Of a stretch of DNA of 64,000 nt, positions 1 to 9,492 are shown one piece after another. The position numbers and the translations under genes are program-made. The stretch's first letter is position 1. Every line of letters starts with the position of its first letter. This DNA is from Frondihabitans sucicola (GTDB taxonomy: Bacteria > Actinomycetota > Actinomycetes > Actinomycetales > Microbacteriaceae). The DNA is taken from contig NZ_AP027732.1 of the NCBI RefSeq assembly GCF_030296615.1, forward strand, positions 558,001-622,000. The letters run 5' to 3'. The notes below the pieces were generated by a model that made no database searches, was not told the DNA's origin, and saw nothing but the letters and a program-made list of their open reading frames with translations.

Positions 1-390
1 GCCGGGGCGCTCGACCTCCGTCGCGACGCCAGCCGTCGCTCCTGGCCGGCGCTCGGTGCGGGTCTCCTGCTCGGGCTGCTGCCGTCGCTCGCGGCGGACT
101 ACCTCGACGTCACGGTGCTGCGCGTCGTCCTGCTCGGCGCCGCGGCGCTCGCCGTGCTCCTCGTCGGCGTGCGGGCGCATCTCCAGGCGCCGGTCGTGAT
201 CGGCGGAGCCGTCGTGATCCTGCACGCCCTGGCGCAGGTCTGGCCCGGGCTGCAAGTGCTCTCGACCAGTGTGCCCTGGTGGCTCTGGGCGGGGGTCGGC
301 GGCGTCCTGCTGATCGTCGTCGCGGCGACCTACGAGCGCAGGATCCAGCAGGCGCGCGCCGTGACTCGCACTCTCGCGTCACTGCGCTGA
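1..390 (+). CDS. C-terminal part of a multi-spanning membrane protein (5' end outside window)
   Basis: The frame is open from base 1 to a TGA at 388-390, so the gene starts upstream of the window. The 129 visible residues contain three or four hydrophobic segments (around residues 22-35, 42-58, 65-80 and 92-110) and end in a basic tail, YERRIQQARAVTRTLASLR. This is the usual look of the C-terminus of large actinobacterial integral membrane proteins. No catalytic motif is visible and I assign no function. Confidence 0.6.
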   Translation, partial: AGALDLRRDASRRSWPALGAGLLLGLLPSLAADYLDVTVLRVVLLGAAALAVLLVGVRAHLQAPVVIGGAVVILHALAQVWPGLQVLSTSVPWWLWAGVGGVLLIVVAATYERRIQQARAVTRTLASLR

Positions 391-460
391 CCGACGTGTC
401 GGAATAGTGCGGCCACCTCGGCGTTGCAGTAACATGCAAACGCATAGAAATGGGGACCCC

Positions 461-1572
461 ATGGCCACCGCAACACATCCCGACCGGATCGTGCCCGAGA
501 TCGATCCTGCGACCGTCGAGCTCGGACTCGACACCTTCGGCGACGTGACCGAGCAGTTCGGTGGCGCTCCGCTCGCCGGACCACCGCTGACGCACGCGCA
601 GTCGATCCGCAACCTGCTCGACCAGGCGGTCCTGGCCGACGAGGTGGGCCTCGACTTCATCGGCGTCGGCGAGCACCACCGCGTCGACTTCGCCGTCTCC
701 GCGCCCGAGGTCGTGCTCGGCGCCATCGCGGCCCGAACGTCCCGGATCAGGATGGGCTCGGCCGTGACAGTGCTCTCCTCCGACGACCCCGTGCGCGTCT
801 TCGAGCGCTTCGCGACCGTCGACGCGCTGTCGAGCGGACGCGCCGAGGTGATCCTCGGACGCGGCTCGTTCACCGAGTCGTTCCCGCTGTTCGGGCTGGA
901 CCTGGCCGACTACGAGGTGCTCTTCGAGGAGAAGATCGAACTCTTCGCCGCTCTGCTCCGCGACGAGCCCGTCACCTGGGAGGGCACGAAGCGAGGAGCC
1001 CTGAACGACCAGTGGGTCTACCCGCGACCCGAGTCGGGCACGCTCACCACGTGGGTCGGCGTCGGCGGGTCGCCGCAGTCGGTCATCCGAGCGGCGCACT
1101 ACGGCATGCCGCTGTTCCTCGCGATCATCGGCGGCCAGCCCGCCCAGTTCGCCCCCTACGCCGATCTCTACCGCCGGGCTCTCGAGCAGTTCGGTCAGGC
1201 ACCGCAGCCGATCGCGATGCACTCGCCCGGGTTCATCGCGGCAACTGACGAGGAAGCGCTCGAAATCCTCTACCCGTACCAGGAGGCGCAGACCAACCAG
1301 CTCGGGCGCGAGCGCGGCTGGGGCCCTACTCGCGCGAGCAGTACCTCGCGACGGCCGCCGCCGACGGGGCGCTCTACGTCGGTTCGCCCGAGACCGTGGC
1401 GCGGAAGATCGTGCGCAACCTGCGCATCCTCGGGGCGACCCGCTTCGACCTGCGGTACAGCATGGGGCAGCTTCCGCACGAGCACCTGATGTCGAGCATC
1501 GAGCTGTACGGCCGCGAGGTGGCACCGATGGTGCGCGAGCTGTTGGCTGCGCCTGCTGCTGCGACGGTGTAG
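461..1572 (+). CDS. LLM-class flavin-dependent oxidoreductase (frameshifted)
   Basis: This belongs to the bacterial luciferase-like (LLM, F420/FMN) monooxygenase family, which are soluble TIM-barrel flavin enzymes. Family hallmarks include GVGEHHRVDFAVSAPEVVLG near residue 70, RIRMGSAVTVLSSDDPVRV, and a central GRGSFTESFPLFG segment. The reading frame breaks at the GGGG run 1320-1323. Restoring one G rejoins it to a C-terminus containing YVGSPETVARKI and LPHEHLMSSIELYG, which ends at 1570-1572 and gives about 370 residues, normal for the family. I chose the ATG at 461 because family homology begins just after it; in-frame ATGs upstream encode unrelated sequence. The substrate is unknown, and it could act on small ketones, aldehydes or a xenobiotic. 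Confidence 0.8.
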
Positions 1573-1664
1573 CGCTCGGCCGCACGAGGGCGTGTCTGCC
1601 CCAGACCCCGGGTCATGGACACCGCTCTCGTCTGCGGGCCAAAGCCGCACGCACGCACACGGGT

Positions 1665-3556
1665 TCAGCCGCCGGCGCCACCAGCTGCAGCACGCCGGGC
1701 GACCCGCAGTGCGCCCCCGGTCAGCGCCGCGCACGCCACCACTCCGACGACGCCGAACACCACGCCGGCCTGCTGCTGATCCGCCACCGGCGCCGCCCCC
1801 ACTCGCGGCCCATCGCCCCGAACCAGTTGGCCAGCAGCAGCCCCTGCGTCACGGCCAGCCATGCGCCGAGTGCGACGACCACGGCGGCGACGAGTGCGGC
1901 CAACCCCATCCGCACGCCGAAGCCGGCCGTCACCGGCACCGGGTCGACTCCGGCGAGCGCCTGGGCGAAGAGCAGGCCGCACAGCAGCAGACCGAGCACG
2001 AGCACGAAGTGCCCCAGGGCCGACGTCGCGGTGAATCGCAGCAGCGGCGTGAAGAGCGCCGCCCAGAACGAGAAGGCCAGCAGGATCCCGCCGACGGGCG
2101 GATAGGTCAGCCACGCCGCGACCCTCGACTGCACGATCAGAAGCAGCCACTCGCGCGGGCCGCGGCTACGGTCGGTCCGTTTGGCGATCGCCAGGAGAGC
2201 CATGGTCCACGGCGCCGCCGGCACGAGCAGGATCGGCACGACCAGACCTGCGACGACGACCGTCACCAGGTGCGCACTCATCAGGTACGAGCCGTAGACG
2301 TTCGGCGCCCCGCAGGTGACGTACGCGAGCAGCGCCAGCCCGACGCACCACCGGATGGTTCGCGACACCGGCCAGGAGTCGCCCCGACGGCGCAGGCGCA
2401 CGACGCCGGCGACGTAGACCGCGACGAGGAAGACGCAGGCGAGGAGCCAGACGAGGTCGAGGTTCCAGGCGGTGATCCAGCGCAGCGGCGTGAACTCGGG
2501 CGGCAGCACAGCGTCGGTCAGCACTTCGGCCGGGGTGACCGCCGCCGTGTCGTTGACGGCCTGCTGCGCGACCGGTGTCTCGGTGCGGGCCAGAGCGGCC
2601 GCGATGCCCGAGGCGAGCCCGAGGAAGCCGAGCTCGGCGGCGACGAACCACCAGAACGTCGGCTTGCTCGCCTCCAGGCGGTTCTGCAGGCGCGCGATCA
2701 GCACGCGGCGGTGCACGACGCCGAACAGTCCGAGGACGATCAGCGCGACGACCTTGGCGATCACGAGCAGACCGTACTTCGAGCCGATCTCGGACCACGA
2801 GCCGATCCTGATCTCGGCGCTCGCGACCCCCGACACCGTGACGATCACGAAGCAGACGAGCGCGATCGAGGAGTAGCGCGCGAGGACGGGACCGAGCCGG
2901 GCCTTCTCGATCACGGGCCGCAGCAGCACCAGCCCGAGCAGCCCGCCCAGCCAGACGGCGGCGCCCTCGATGTGCAGGCCGAGGGCCGTGACCGCGGCGG
3001 TATGGCTCGCGGTGCCGGCCGCGTGACCCTGCTGCGCGATGGGGATCAGGGCGCCCGCGGCCAGCAGTGCGACGAAGAAGACGGGGGTGACGCCTCGCAC
3101 CGCGAAGCAGAGCACCGTCACGGCGGCTGCCAGGAGAGTCGACACGAGCCACGCGAGGCCGAGGCTCGTCCCGGTGAGGAAGAACGCCAGGGACTCGCCG
3201 AACTTCGCGTCGGGGGTGACGGGAACGTTCGACACGCTCAGGAAGGTGAAGAACCCGGTGACGCAGGATGCCACGGTCCAGCAGAGCGAACCGGCCGACG
3301 CGATGTCGAGGGCCCGGCCCCACTCGGGCCGCTCGGGCGTCAGCGCGAAGCAGGTGAGCGCGAGGGTGCCGATGGCGAGCGCTGCGGTGAGGTCGGTGAC
3401 GAGCGTGGCGATCGGCAGACCGAAGCGCACGACGCCGCCCGGGTCTGCCAGCGGCAGGCGGTCGGCCGCCCCGCCGAAGAACAGCGCCACCAGGAGTGCC
3501 CCGAGCGCGGCCAGCAGCAGGATCGCGGGCGCGGCGAGTCGGGTGAGGCGTGGCAC
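1665..3556 (-). CDS. CopD-family copper resistance protein fused to CtaG-like cytochrome oxidase assembly domain (frameshifted at C-end)
   Basis: This is a polytopic inner-membrane protein of about 630 residues with roughly 14 hydrophobic segments. The N-terminal half (to about residue 320) matches the CopD copper-import/resistance type. The C-terminal half matches the caa3 CtaG assembly type, with NVYGSYLMSAHL and a conserved His-rich helix pattern (SALGHFVLVLG). Actinobacteria commonly carry this fusion, which handles copper at the membrane for cytochrome oxidase maturation. The start is GTG at 3556. Near the C-terminus, adding one base in the C run 1796-1800 lets the frame continue through AAPVADQQQAGVV to a stop at 1665. 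Without it, the protein ends at 1721 with an unnatural Trp/Arg-rich tail. Confidence 0.85.
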
Positions 3557-3581
3557 CCGGCAAGCCTATAGAGGCTTAACT

Positions 3582-3621
3582 GAAGGAAGGGTTGTCGCCC
3601 GGGGACGACAACCCTTCCTTC
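3582..3621. terminator. Hairpin downstream of HU
   Basis: Perfect 16-bp arms GAAGGAAGGGTTGTCG (3582-3597) and CGACAACCCTTCCTTC (3606-3621) enclose an 8-nt loop. It lies 28 bp after the HU stop on the minus strand and just before the CopD/CtaG start, so it most likely terminates HU transcription. Confidence 0.75.
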
Positions 3622-3649
3622 GAGAAAGCAGCCAGATTCTTGAGGGAAC

Positions 3650-3937
3650 CTACTTGACCGAAGCCTTCAGCTTCGAGCCGGCGCTGACCTTGACGCTGTC
3701 GCTGGCGGCGATCTCGAGAGCCTCACCCGTCTGCGGGTTGCGGCCGGTGCGAGCGGCGCGGTGCGTCTTCTCGAAGGCGATCCACCCGGGGATGGTGACC
3801 TTCGTGCCATCGGCCACGTTCTTCGAGACGACGGCGAAGAGAGCGTCGACGACGCCGCTCACTGCAGCCTGGCTCTGGCCGGACTCGGTGGCGACAGCTG
3901 CGACGAGCTCGGTGCGGTTCAGTGACTTGTCAGCCAT
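3650..3937 (-). CDS. hup: HU-family nucleoid DNA-binding protein
   Basis: This is a 95-residue basic protein that compacts and bends DNA as a dimer. It starts MADKSLNRTELVAAVATESG and contains the arm signature GFEKTHRAARTGRNPQTGE-like segment (here AFEKTHRAARTGRNPQTGE), typical of HU/IHF. I placed the start at ATG 3937 because AGGAGG lies six bases upstream; the longer frame starting at 3988 adds residues absent from the family. Length is normal for a short actinobacterial HU lacking the lysine-rich mycobacterial tail. It is monocistronic, with a strong hairpin downstream. Confidence 0.95.
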   Translation of the reverse strand: MADKSLNRTELVAAVATESGQSQAAVSGVVDALFAVVSKNVADGTKVTIPGWIAFEKTHRAARTGRNPQTGEALEIAASDSVKVSAGSKLKASVK

Positions 3938-4008
3938 AGGTTGTCCTCCTCGGACGCGATTTTTGTTAAGCACTTGATGGTGGTGCACGACTGCTGTTGA
4001 CAGTCGAA

Positions 4009-4067
4009 AGGCGGTTCTTCGCCGGCCAGCCCTGGATTTACAGGGATACCGCGGTGGAGAACCGCCT
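4009..4067. terminator. Long hairpin between rpsN and HU
   Basis: Arms AGGCGGTTCT (4009-4018) and AGAACCGCCT (4058-4067) pair perfectly, with a nested CCCTG/CAGGG stem inside. It follows the rpsN stop by 7 bp on the minus strand, so it is probably the terminator of the ribosomal-protein operon. A role as structured leader of the HU transcript is possible but less likely. Confidence 0.65.
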
Positions 4068-4073
4068 CAGAAC

Positions 4074-4379
4074 CTACCAGGAAGACTTCGTGATGCCCGG
4101 CAATTCGCCACGGTGAGCCATGTCGCGGAAGCGAACACGGCTGACACCGAACTCGTTGAGGTACCCGCGGGGGCGGCCGTCGATCGCGTCGCGACCGCGG
4201 ACGCGGACCGGCGAGGCGTTACGGGGCAGCTTCTGCAGGCCCACGCGAGCGGCCTCGCGGCTCTCGTCGGTGCCGTTCGGGTCGATCAGAGCCTTCTTCA
4301 GCTCGAGGCGCTTCGCGGCGTAGCGAGCGACGATCTCTTTACGCTGGTTGTTCTTCGCAACCATGCTCTTCTTGGCCAT
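4074..4379 (-). CDS. rpsN: 30S ribosomal protein S14, zinc-independent (C-minus) type
   Basis: This 101-residue basic protein of the small-subunit head begins [20 protein letters not shown] and ends [12 protein letters not shown], as in the long S14 form. It has no cysteine, so it lacks the CXXC zinc ribbon of the short C-plus form. It is the last gene of the rpmB-rpmG-rpsN run, two bases after the rpmG stop. Clusters of cysteine-free L28, L33 and S14 are known in actinobacteria and are often linked to zinc limitation; the zur/znu operon lies immediately upstream here. Confidence 0.95.
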   Translation of the reverse strand: MAKKSMVAKNNQRKEIVARYAAKRLELKKALIDPNGTDESREAARVGLQKLPRNASPVRVRGRDAIDGRPRGYLNEFGVSRVRFRDMAHRGELPGITKSSW

Positions 4380-4381
4380 GT

Positions 4382-4549
4382 TTAGCGCTCCTCGCGGAAT
4401 TCGACGTGCTTGCGGATGACCGGGTCGTACTTCTTGAGCACGAGGCGGTCGGGGTTGTTACGACGGTTCTTCTTGGTCACGTACGTGAAACCGGTGCCCG
4501 CCGTCGAACGGAGCTTGATGATCGGACGGACGTCCTGGCTCTTGGCCAT
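4382..4549 (-). CDS. rpmG: 50S ribosomal protein L33, zinc-independent type
   Basis: This 55-residue protein starts [20 protein letters not shown], contains [15 protein letters not shown], and ends with a charged tail. It has no cysteines, so it is the C-minus form. Its ATG at 4549 overlaps the TAA of rpmB (TAATG arrangement), which indicates translational coupling. It is too short to stand out by length, but homology to L33 is clear over the whole protein. Confidence 0.95.
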   Translation of the reverse strand: MAKSQDVRPIIKLRSTAGTGFTYVTKKNRRNNPDRLVLKKYDPVIRKHVEFREER

Positions 4550-4785
4550 TAGATTTTCTCCCCACGTGCGAGCAGGTCCTTGACGACCTTCTCGATGCCG
4601 CGAGCATCGATGACCTTGATGCCCTTGGCGCTCAGCGTCAGCGTCACGTTACGACGCAGCGAAGGGACGTAGTACGTCTTCTTCTGGACGTTCGGGTCGA
4701 AACGACGCTTGGTGCGTCGGTGCGAGTGCGAGATGTTGTGCCCAAAGCCGGGAACGGCTCCGGTCACCTGGCAGGTTGCTGCCAT
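4549..4785 (-). CDS. rpmB: 50S ribosomal protein L28
   Basis: This 78-residue large-subunit protein begins [20 protein letters not shown], followed by [16 protein letters not shown] and the C-terminal [19 protein letters not shown]. Only one cysteine is present where zinc-binding forms have a CXXC pair, so it is a C-minus L28. It is the first gene of the rpmB-rpmG-rpsN operon. AGGA lies just before the ATG. A 7-bp hairpin (GTAGAAG/CTTCTAC, 4806-4824) sits in the leader. I see no Zur-type palindrome in this upstream region, so zinc control of this operon is not supported here. Confidence 0.95.
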   Translation of the reverse strand: MAATCQVTGAVPGFGHNISHSHRRTKRRFDPNVQKKTYYVPSLRRNVTLTLSAKGIKVIDARGIEKVVKDLLARGEKI

Positions 4786-4923
4786 GGTTTTCCTCCGTAG
4801 ATACCGTAGAAGCAGAGCTTCTACCCAAGGTCACTTGTCGGCGTGCGTCATCCACTTCTCCGGAGAGATACAGCGAGGATTCGGCCCACATGAGCGCAGA
4901 TAGCACTCAACCAAGGAGCTAGC

Positions 4924-5349
4924 TTACGTGACACGCCCGGGTTCGGCAACCTGGCCGCCCGCGGCGGCGAGAGCCGTGCACGCCGCGCAGAGCCCGAACA
5001 CGTCGACCACGTGGTTCGCCTGCGTGAATCCGTGCTCTGCTGCGACCTGGCGAGCCCACTGCTCGACCGGGTCGGCCGAGATCTCGACGGTCGTGCCGCA
5101 GTTCCGGCAGATGAGGTGGTGGTGGTGCGTGCCCTGGGTGCAGGCGCGGTACAGGCTCTCGCCGTCCTGCTGCAGCGCGTCCACCTCGCCGGTCTCCTCG
5201 AGCGAGGCGAGCGCCCGGTACACCGTCGCCAGCCCGATCGACGACCCGGTGTCGCGCAGGTGCGAGTGCAGCACCTGCGCGCTCACGAACCCCTCGGTGC
5301 CGGTGAGGGCGGTGCGCACGGCCTCCCGCTGCCACGTGTTCCGCTTCAT
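4924..5349 (-). CDS. zur: Fur-family zinc uptake regulator Zur
   Basis: This 141-residue winged-helix repressor carries an N-terminal HTH region (IGLATVYRALASLEETGEV), the metal-site segment THHHHLICRNCG, and a second CXXC, CAAC, near residue 122. The two CXXC pairs form the structural zinc site of Fur-type regulators. It is the last gene of the znuA-znuC-znuB-zur operon, and its ATG overlaps the znuB stop (ATGA). The context argues for Zur rather than Fur: zinc binding should make it repress the znuA promoter, which carries a matching operator at 8106-8127, so the regulator is probably autorepressed. Confidence 0.9.
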   Translation of the reverse strand: MKRNTWQREAVRTALTGTEGFVSAQVLHSHLRDTGSSIGLATVYRALASLEETGEVDALQQDGESLYRACTQGTHHHHLICRNCGTTVEISADPVEQWARQVAAEHGFTQANHVVDVFGLCAACTALAAAGGQVAEPGRVT

Positions 5350-6248
5350 GCGTCGACCGCGACCTTCTCGGCGACGGCCGTCGGAGCGACGGTCGTGCGG
5401 CGGGGCCGGCGCTTCTCGCGTCGTCCGCCGACGAGGCGGCAGACGAGCCAGATGGCGAACGAGATCGTGGTCACGTACGGCGAGATCGGCAGCCCGCCGC
5501 CGAGGGCGAGCAGGATCCCGCCGACCACGGAGACGACGGCGAACACCATGCTCAAGACGGGCACCCAGATCGGGGAGACCGTGAGCCGGAGGGCGGCAGC
5601 CGCCGGAGTCACCAGGAGCGACAGCACGAGCAGGGCCCCCACGATCTGCACCGACACGGCGACGGACAGGCCGAGGACCAGCATGAAGACGATCGACAGC
5701 GAGCGCACCGGAATTCCTGCCGCTGCGGCGACGTCGGGGTCGACGCTGGCGAAGGTCAACGGTCGCCAGACGACGAGCAGCGTCACGATCACAACGGCCG
5801 AGATGGCCAGCAGCCAGCCGAGCTGCGGGTTGTCGACCGAGACGATCTGGCCGGTGAGCAGACCGAACTTGTTGGCGGCGCGCCCCTGGTAGAGCGCGAG
5901 CGCCAGGATCCCGAGACCGAGACCGAACGGCATCAGCACCGCGATGATCGAGTTGCGCTCGCGAGCGCGGTTGCCGAGCACGCCGATCAGCAGGGCGGCC
6001 AGCACGCTGCCGACCACCGACCCGGTCACGACGTTCACTCCGACGAGGAGGGCGATCGAGGCGCCCGCGAACGAGAGCTCGCTGATGCCGTGCACGGCGA
6101 ACGGAAGGTTGCGGGTGATCACGAACGGCCCGATCAGACCGCCGACGATGCCGAGCAGGGCGCCCGCGAAGATCGAGTTGCGCACCAGGACGACGAGCTC
6201 GCCGAAGTTCTGGAACGAGAGGATGTGGGTCAGGACGTCGAGGTTCAT
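5346..6248 (-). CDS. znuB: Zinc ABC transporter permease ZnuB
   Basis: This 300-residue ABC-3 family permease has about eight hydrophobic segments, including LPFAVHGISELSFAGASIALL near residue 50, the conserved cytoplasmic-loop region of ZnuB/MntB proteins. It moves zinc across the membrane with ZnuC energising transport. Its ATG overlaps the znuC stop (ATGA) and its own stop overlaps zur, so the four genes are translationally coupled. The cytoplasmic C-terminus is basic (RREKRRPRR). Manganese cannot be excluded from the permease alone, but the Zur gene and zinc-type neighbours favour zinc. Confidence 0.92.
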   Translation of the reverse strand: MNLDVLTHILSFQNFGELVVLVRNSIFAGALLGIVGGLIGPFVITRNLPFAVHGISELSFAGASIALLVGVNVVTGSVVGSVLAALLIGVLGNRARERNSIIAVLMPFGLGLGILALALYQGRAANKFGLLTGQIVSVDNPQLGWLLAISAVVIVTLLVVWRPLTFASVDPDVAAAAGIPVRSLSIVFMLVLGLSVAVSVQIVGALLVLSLLVTPAAAALRLTVSPIWVPVLSMVFAVVSVVGGILLALGGGLPISPYVTTISFAIWLVCRLVGGRREKRRPRRTTVAPTAVAEKVAVDA

Positions 6249-7093
6249 CGGATCGGCCCCTCCGGGTCGGCGTCGGCGTCGGCGTGGTGGTGCGCGTGGT
6301 CGTGCTCGCCCTCGCCGATGGCGGTCGCCTCGGTGCTGCCGACGATGACGATCCTGCCCATGGTTCTGACGACGTCCACCGGCGTGCCGTAGAGGTCGCT
6401 CAGGACGTCGGCGCGCAGGACCTCGTCGGGTGTGCCGATCGTGAAGCGGCCGCCGGCGATGTAGACGACCCGGTCGACCACGTCGAGGATCGGGTTGACG
6501 TCGTGGGTGACGAAGACGACGGCCGCACCGGTCTTCCGGCGCTGCGCGTCGATCAGCTCGGTGACGCCCCGCTGGTGCCGGAGGTCGAGCGAGATGAGCG
6601 GCTCGTCGCAGAGGAGGAGCGCGGGCTGCGAGGCGAGTGCCTGCCCGACCCGGGCCCGCTGCTGCTCGCCACCCGACAGCGAGGCGACCGGCGCCGTGGC
6701 GAACGTGCTCGCGCCGACCTCGTCGACGAGCGCATCGATCCTGCGCCGCTCGTCGCGCGACTCGCGGCGGAGCCCCCACCGGTGGCCGGTGATGCCGAGC
6801 GCGATCATGTCGCGGGTGCGGAGCGGGGTGCCCGACTCCATCAGGCGCTGCTGGGGGATGTAGCCGATCTTGCGGTGACCGCGCCGGACCGGCTGCCCGA
6901 GGAACTCGATCGTGCCGTCGGAGAGGTCCTGCTGCCCCAGGATCGCCTTGAGCAGGGTGGTCTTGCCGGCTCCGTTCGGGCCCAGCACGGCGATGAACTC
7001 GCCCGGGCGCACGTCGAGGTCGAGCCCCGCCCACAGGGTCCGCTCGCCGAAGCTCATGCCTGCGCCACGGAGGGTCAGCACCGGTTCGCTCAT
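6245..7093 (-). CDS. znuC: Zinc ABC transporter ATP-binding protein ZnuC with His-rich tail
   Basis: This is a 282-residue ABC ATPase with Walker A GPNGAGKT (residues 39-46), Q-loop YIPQQ, signature LSGGEQQR, Walker B ALLLCDEP and the switch HD in VFVTHDVN. It powers zinc import with ZnuB and ZnuA. The C-terminal 25 residues are acidic and histidine-rich (GEHDHAHHHADADADPEG), beyond the normal catalytic domain. Such tails in ZnuC-type proteins may sense or buffer zinc, which is an inference. It starts 7 bases after znuA and overlaps znuB. Confidence 0.92.
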   Translation of the reverse strand: MSEPVLTLRGAGMSFGERTLWAGLDLDVRPGEFIAVLGPNGAGKTTLLKAILGQQDLSDGTIEFLGQPVRRGHRKIGYIPQQRLMESGTPLRTRDMIALGITGHRWGLRRESRDERRRIDALVDEVGASTFATAPVASLSGGEQQRARVGQALASQPALLLCDEPLISLDLRHQRGVTELIDAQRRKTGAAVVFVTHDVNPILDVVDRVVYIAGGRFTIGTPDEVLRADVLSDLYGTPVDVVRTMGRIVIVGSTEATAIGEGEHDHAHHHADADADPEGPIR

Positions 7094-7100
7094 CTCGTCG

Positions 7101-8041
7101 TCACCTGGCCAGCGCCGCCGTGATGGCGTCGATGTTGCCCTGCTGCCAGGCCTGGTAGTCGTCGCCCTTCGGAAGGGTCTCCGTCACCGGGATCACCGGG
7201 ACGCCCGCCTTCTCGGCCGCCTTCTGCACCTGAGACGTCTCGGGGCTCGAGGCCTGCTCGTTGTAGGCGAGAAGCGCGACCTTCGTGCCCGTCATCAGCT
7301 TGAGGGTCTCGTTCAGCGCCGCCGGGGAACGTCGTTGCCCTCTTCGACCGCGTGCGAGAAAGCCTCGGGGGTGACGTTCTTCAGGCCGATCGCGTCGAAG
7401 AGATAGCCGGGCACCGGCTCGGTGTACGAGACGTCACGACCCGCGTCGCGGGATTTGAGGGCGGCTGTCTGGCCCTCGAGCTTCAGCATCGACTGGCGGA
7501 AGGTGGCGGCATTGGAGAAGAAGGTCTTCGCCCTCGACGGAGCCTCCTTGGCGAGGTTCGCGGCGATGGCGTTGGCGACCTTGACCATGGTCGGGTAGTC
7601 GTAGAAGACGTGTTCGTTGAGGTCGCCGTCGACGGCCTTGAAGCCCGACAGCGTGACGGCGTTGATGAGAGCGGCCTTCGACGAGGTCGACGAGCGCATG
7701 GTGTCGACGTAGTCGTCGTAGCCGCCGCCGTTCTCGATGATGAGCCGGGCCTTCGAGATCGCCAGCTGCGTCTGCGCGTCGGCCTCGAATCCGTGGGGGT
7801 CTTGGTTCGGATTGGTCAGGATGCTCGTGACCTGGACGGCCGAGCCGCCGATCTGCGACGCGATGTCGCCGTAGACGTCGGTCGAGGCGACGACGAGGAC
7901 CTTGCCCGACGTGCCGGTGGAAGAGCCGGTGCCGGCGTCGGCCGTGCCGGTGCTGGAGGAGCAGCCGGCGAGAGCCAGCGAACCGGCGGCCGCGAGAGCG
8001 GCACCGGCGAGGAGGGGGCGGAACTTCACGGAGGAATCCAT
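7101..8041 (-). CDS. znuA: Zinc ABC transporter substrate-binding lipoprotein ZnuA (frameshifted)
   Basis: This is the extracytoplasmic zinc-binding lipoprotein. It has a lipobox SLALAGC at residues 21-27, then a cluster-9 SBP fold with VVASTDVYGDIASQIGG, the metal-ligand regions NQDPHGFEAD and NEHVFYDYPTM, and DVSYTEPVPGYLFDAIGL. The frame ends early at 7313 because of a GGGG run (7324-7327). One added base joins SHAVEEGNDVP to PAALNETLKLMTGTKVALLAYNEQ, which continues to 7101 and gives 313 residues, the family length. It is the first gene of the operon, about 60 bp below the Zur-box promoter. Confidence 0.88.
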
Positions 8042-8099
8042 CTAAGGGCGGCGTGGAAGGAGGACGCGGGGTGCCGCCCTCGAGCCCCGGCCACGGACG

Positions 8100-8128
8100 A
8101 CGTTATGCTAAACGATAATCATTGTCAA
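8100..8128 (-). promoter_or_regulatory. znuA promoter with embedded Zur box
   Basis: On the minus strand TTGACA (8123-8128) and TAACGT (8100-8105) are 17 bp apart. Between and overlapping them is the Fur/Zur-like dyad with core AATGATTATCGTTT (whole box 8106-8127). A repressor bound there would block RNA polymerase directly. The box matches the GATAATCATT half-site style of the Fur superfamily. It lies in the 169-bp divergent region between znuA and the histidine kinase. Confidence 0.8.
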
Positions 8129-8210
8129 AAAGGGTGCCGGTACCCCGGTACGACGGGCCGGTTCTCGGGGACGACCGTGATCCTGCGCCCTTCGGGGTAG
8201 TTTCGAGGCC

Positions 8211-9492
8211 ATGACCGACGACCGGACCAGGGCCTTCCGGCGCGAGTTCTGGCTGGGCCCCCTGGGCAGGCCGCGGCCGACGCCGACGAACTGTTGCTGC
8301 CGCGTCCGCCCGGCGTGTTCCGGCGCTTCTGGTTGACGCACGTGCTACTCGCCGACATCCTCATCGCCATCTTCGCGCTGCTCACCGGCTACGTCGAGAG
8401 CATCGACGACGGGCTCGGGTTCGCCGGGGCCGACTGGCTCGTCCACGGGTTCTTCGTCATCCCGCTGATCGGCGCGGCCGCGCTGGTCCTCCGCCGGCGG
8501 CGGCCGCTTCTCGCCATCGCGATCGTCATCGTCTGCTCGGGGATCCTCACCGCGTTCAACGACGGATCGACCCTGGGCGTGGCCCTCATCGTCGCCATCT
8601 ACTCGGTCGCCGTCTACAGCGGGACCCTGCAGGCGTGGATCGCCGCGGCAGCCGCCTACGGCTCCTACCTCCTCATCGTGATCGCGCAGCGCGGGTCCAG
8701 CGACCGCCCGTCGCTCATCCTGGTCATCGTCCTGTTCGCGCTCCTGGTCGGAGTCAACATCGGCAACCGCCGAAGGTACCTCGACGCCCTGATCGAACGG
8801 GCAGCCCAGCTCGCCCGCGAGCGCGACCAGCAGGGCCTGCTCGCCACGGCGGCGGAGCGCTCCCGCATCGCGCGCGAGATGCACGACGTCGTCGCGCACA
8901 GTCTCTCCGTCATGGTGCGGCTCTCGGACGGCGCCGACGCCGTCGCCGACACCGACCCCGACCGGGCGCGCGAGGCCGTGCGGCAGATCGGACAGGTCGG
9001 GCGCGACTCGCTCCGCGACATGCGGCGCCTCCTCGGCGTCCTGCGCGAGGACGGCGAGGCAGCGACGGCGCCGCAGCCCACCCTCGACGAACTCGACCGC
9101 CTGATCGAGACCTACCGCACGACCGGGGTGCCGGTGGCCGTCCAGCAGCGCGGGACACCGCCGACCGACTCCAGCGTGCAGGTGGCCGTCTACCGCGCCG
9201 TGCAGGAGTCCCTGACCAACGCACTCCGCTACGCCAACCAGCCCTCCCGCGTCCTCGTCCAGCTCGACTACGGCGACGAGAGCACCGTCGTCGACGTCAC
9301 CGACGACGGCATCTACCTCGGCCCGCCCACCTCGGTCGGCACCGGCCGCGGCCTCGTCGGCCTGCGGGAGCGCGCCGCGATCCACGGCGGCTCCGTCGAG
9401 GCCGGCCCCCGCATCGATCCTGCGACCGGCCTCGAACGCGGCGGCTGGCGCGTCCACATGACCCTGCCCCACCCCCGGAGGACAACCGATGA
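8211..9492 (+). CDS. Two-component sensor histidine kinase, HisKA_3 type (two frameshifts)
   Basis: This is a NarL-type sensor kinase with a membrane-embedded N-terminal part (four or five hydrophobic segments between about residues 45 and 185). A coiled dimerisation segment follows, with the phospho-acceptor motif SRIAREMHDVVAHSLSVMV, then an HATPase domain (VQESLTNALRYA, GTGRGLVGLRER). The gene starts at ATG 8211, 7 nt after TAGTTT, probably leaderless. It needs one extra base in the C run 8258-8262 and one in 9472-9476. It then ends PPEDNR-TGA at 9490-9492, overlapping the regulator ATG. The signal sensed is unknown; the first repaired frame encodes WLGPPGQAAADADELLLP. Confidence 0.85.

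Noticed and set aside
1573..1664. Possible tRNA in the gap after the flavin monooxygenase
   Set aside because: A GGTTCAG string resembles a T-loop, but no cloverleaf or acceptor stem can be formed.
1592..3571. Long plus-strand frame of 659 codons opposite CopD/CtaG
   Set aside because: It is very rich in Arg, Asp, Gly and Gln with no motif and mirrors the codon structure of the real minus-strand membrane protein. Similar antisense frames across the window were left out for the same reason.
4806..4824. Palindrome before rpmB as a Zur box
   Set aside because: GTAGAAG/CTTCTAC lacks the GATAATC half-site seen at znuA and looks like a leader hairpin.
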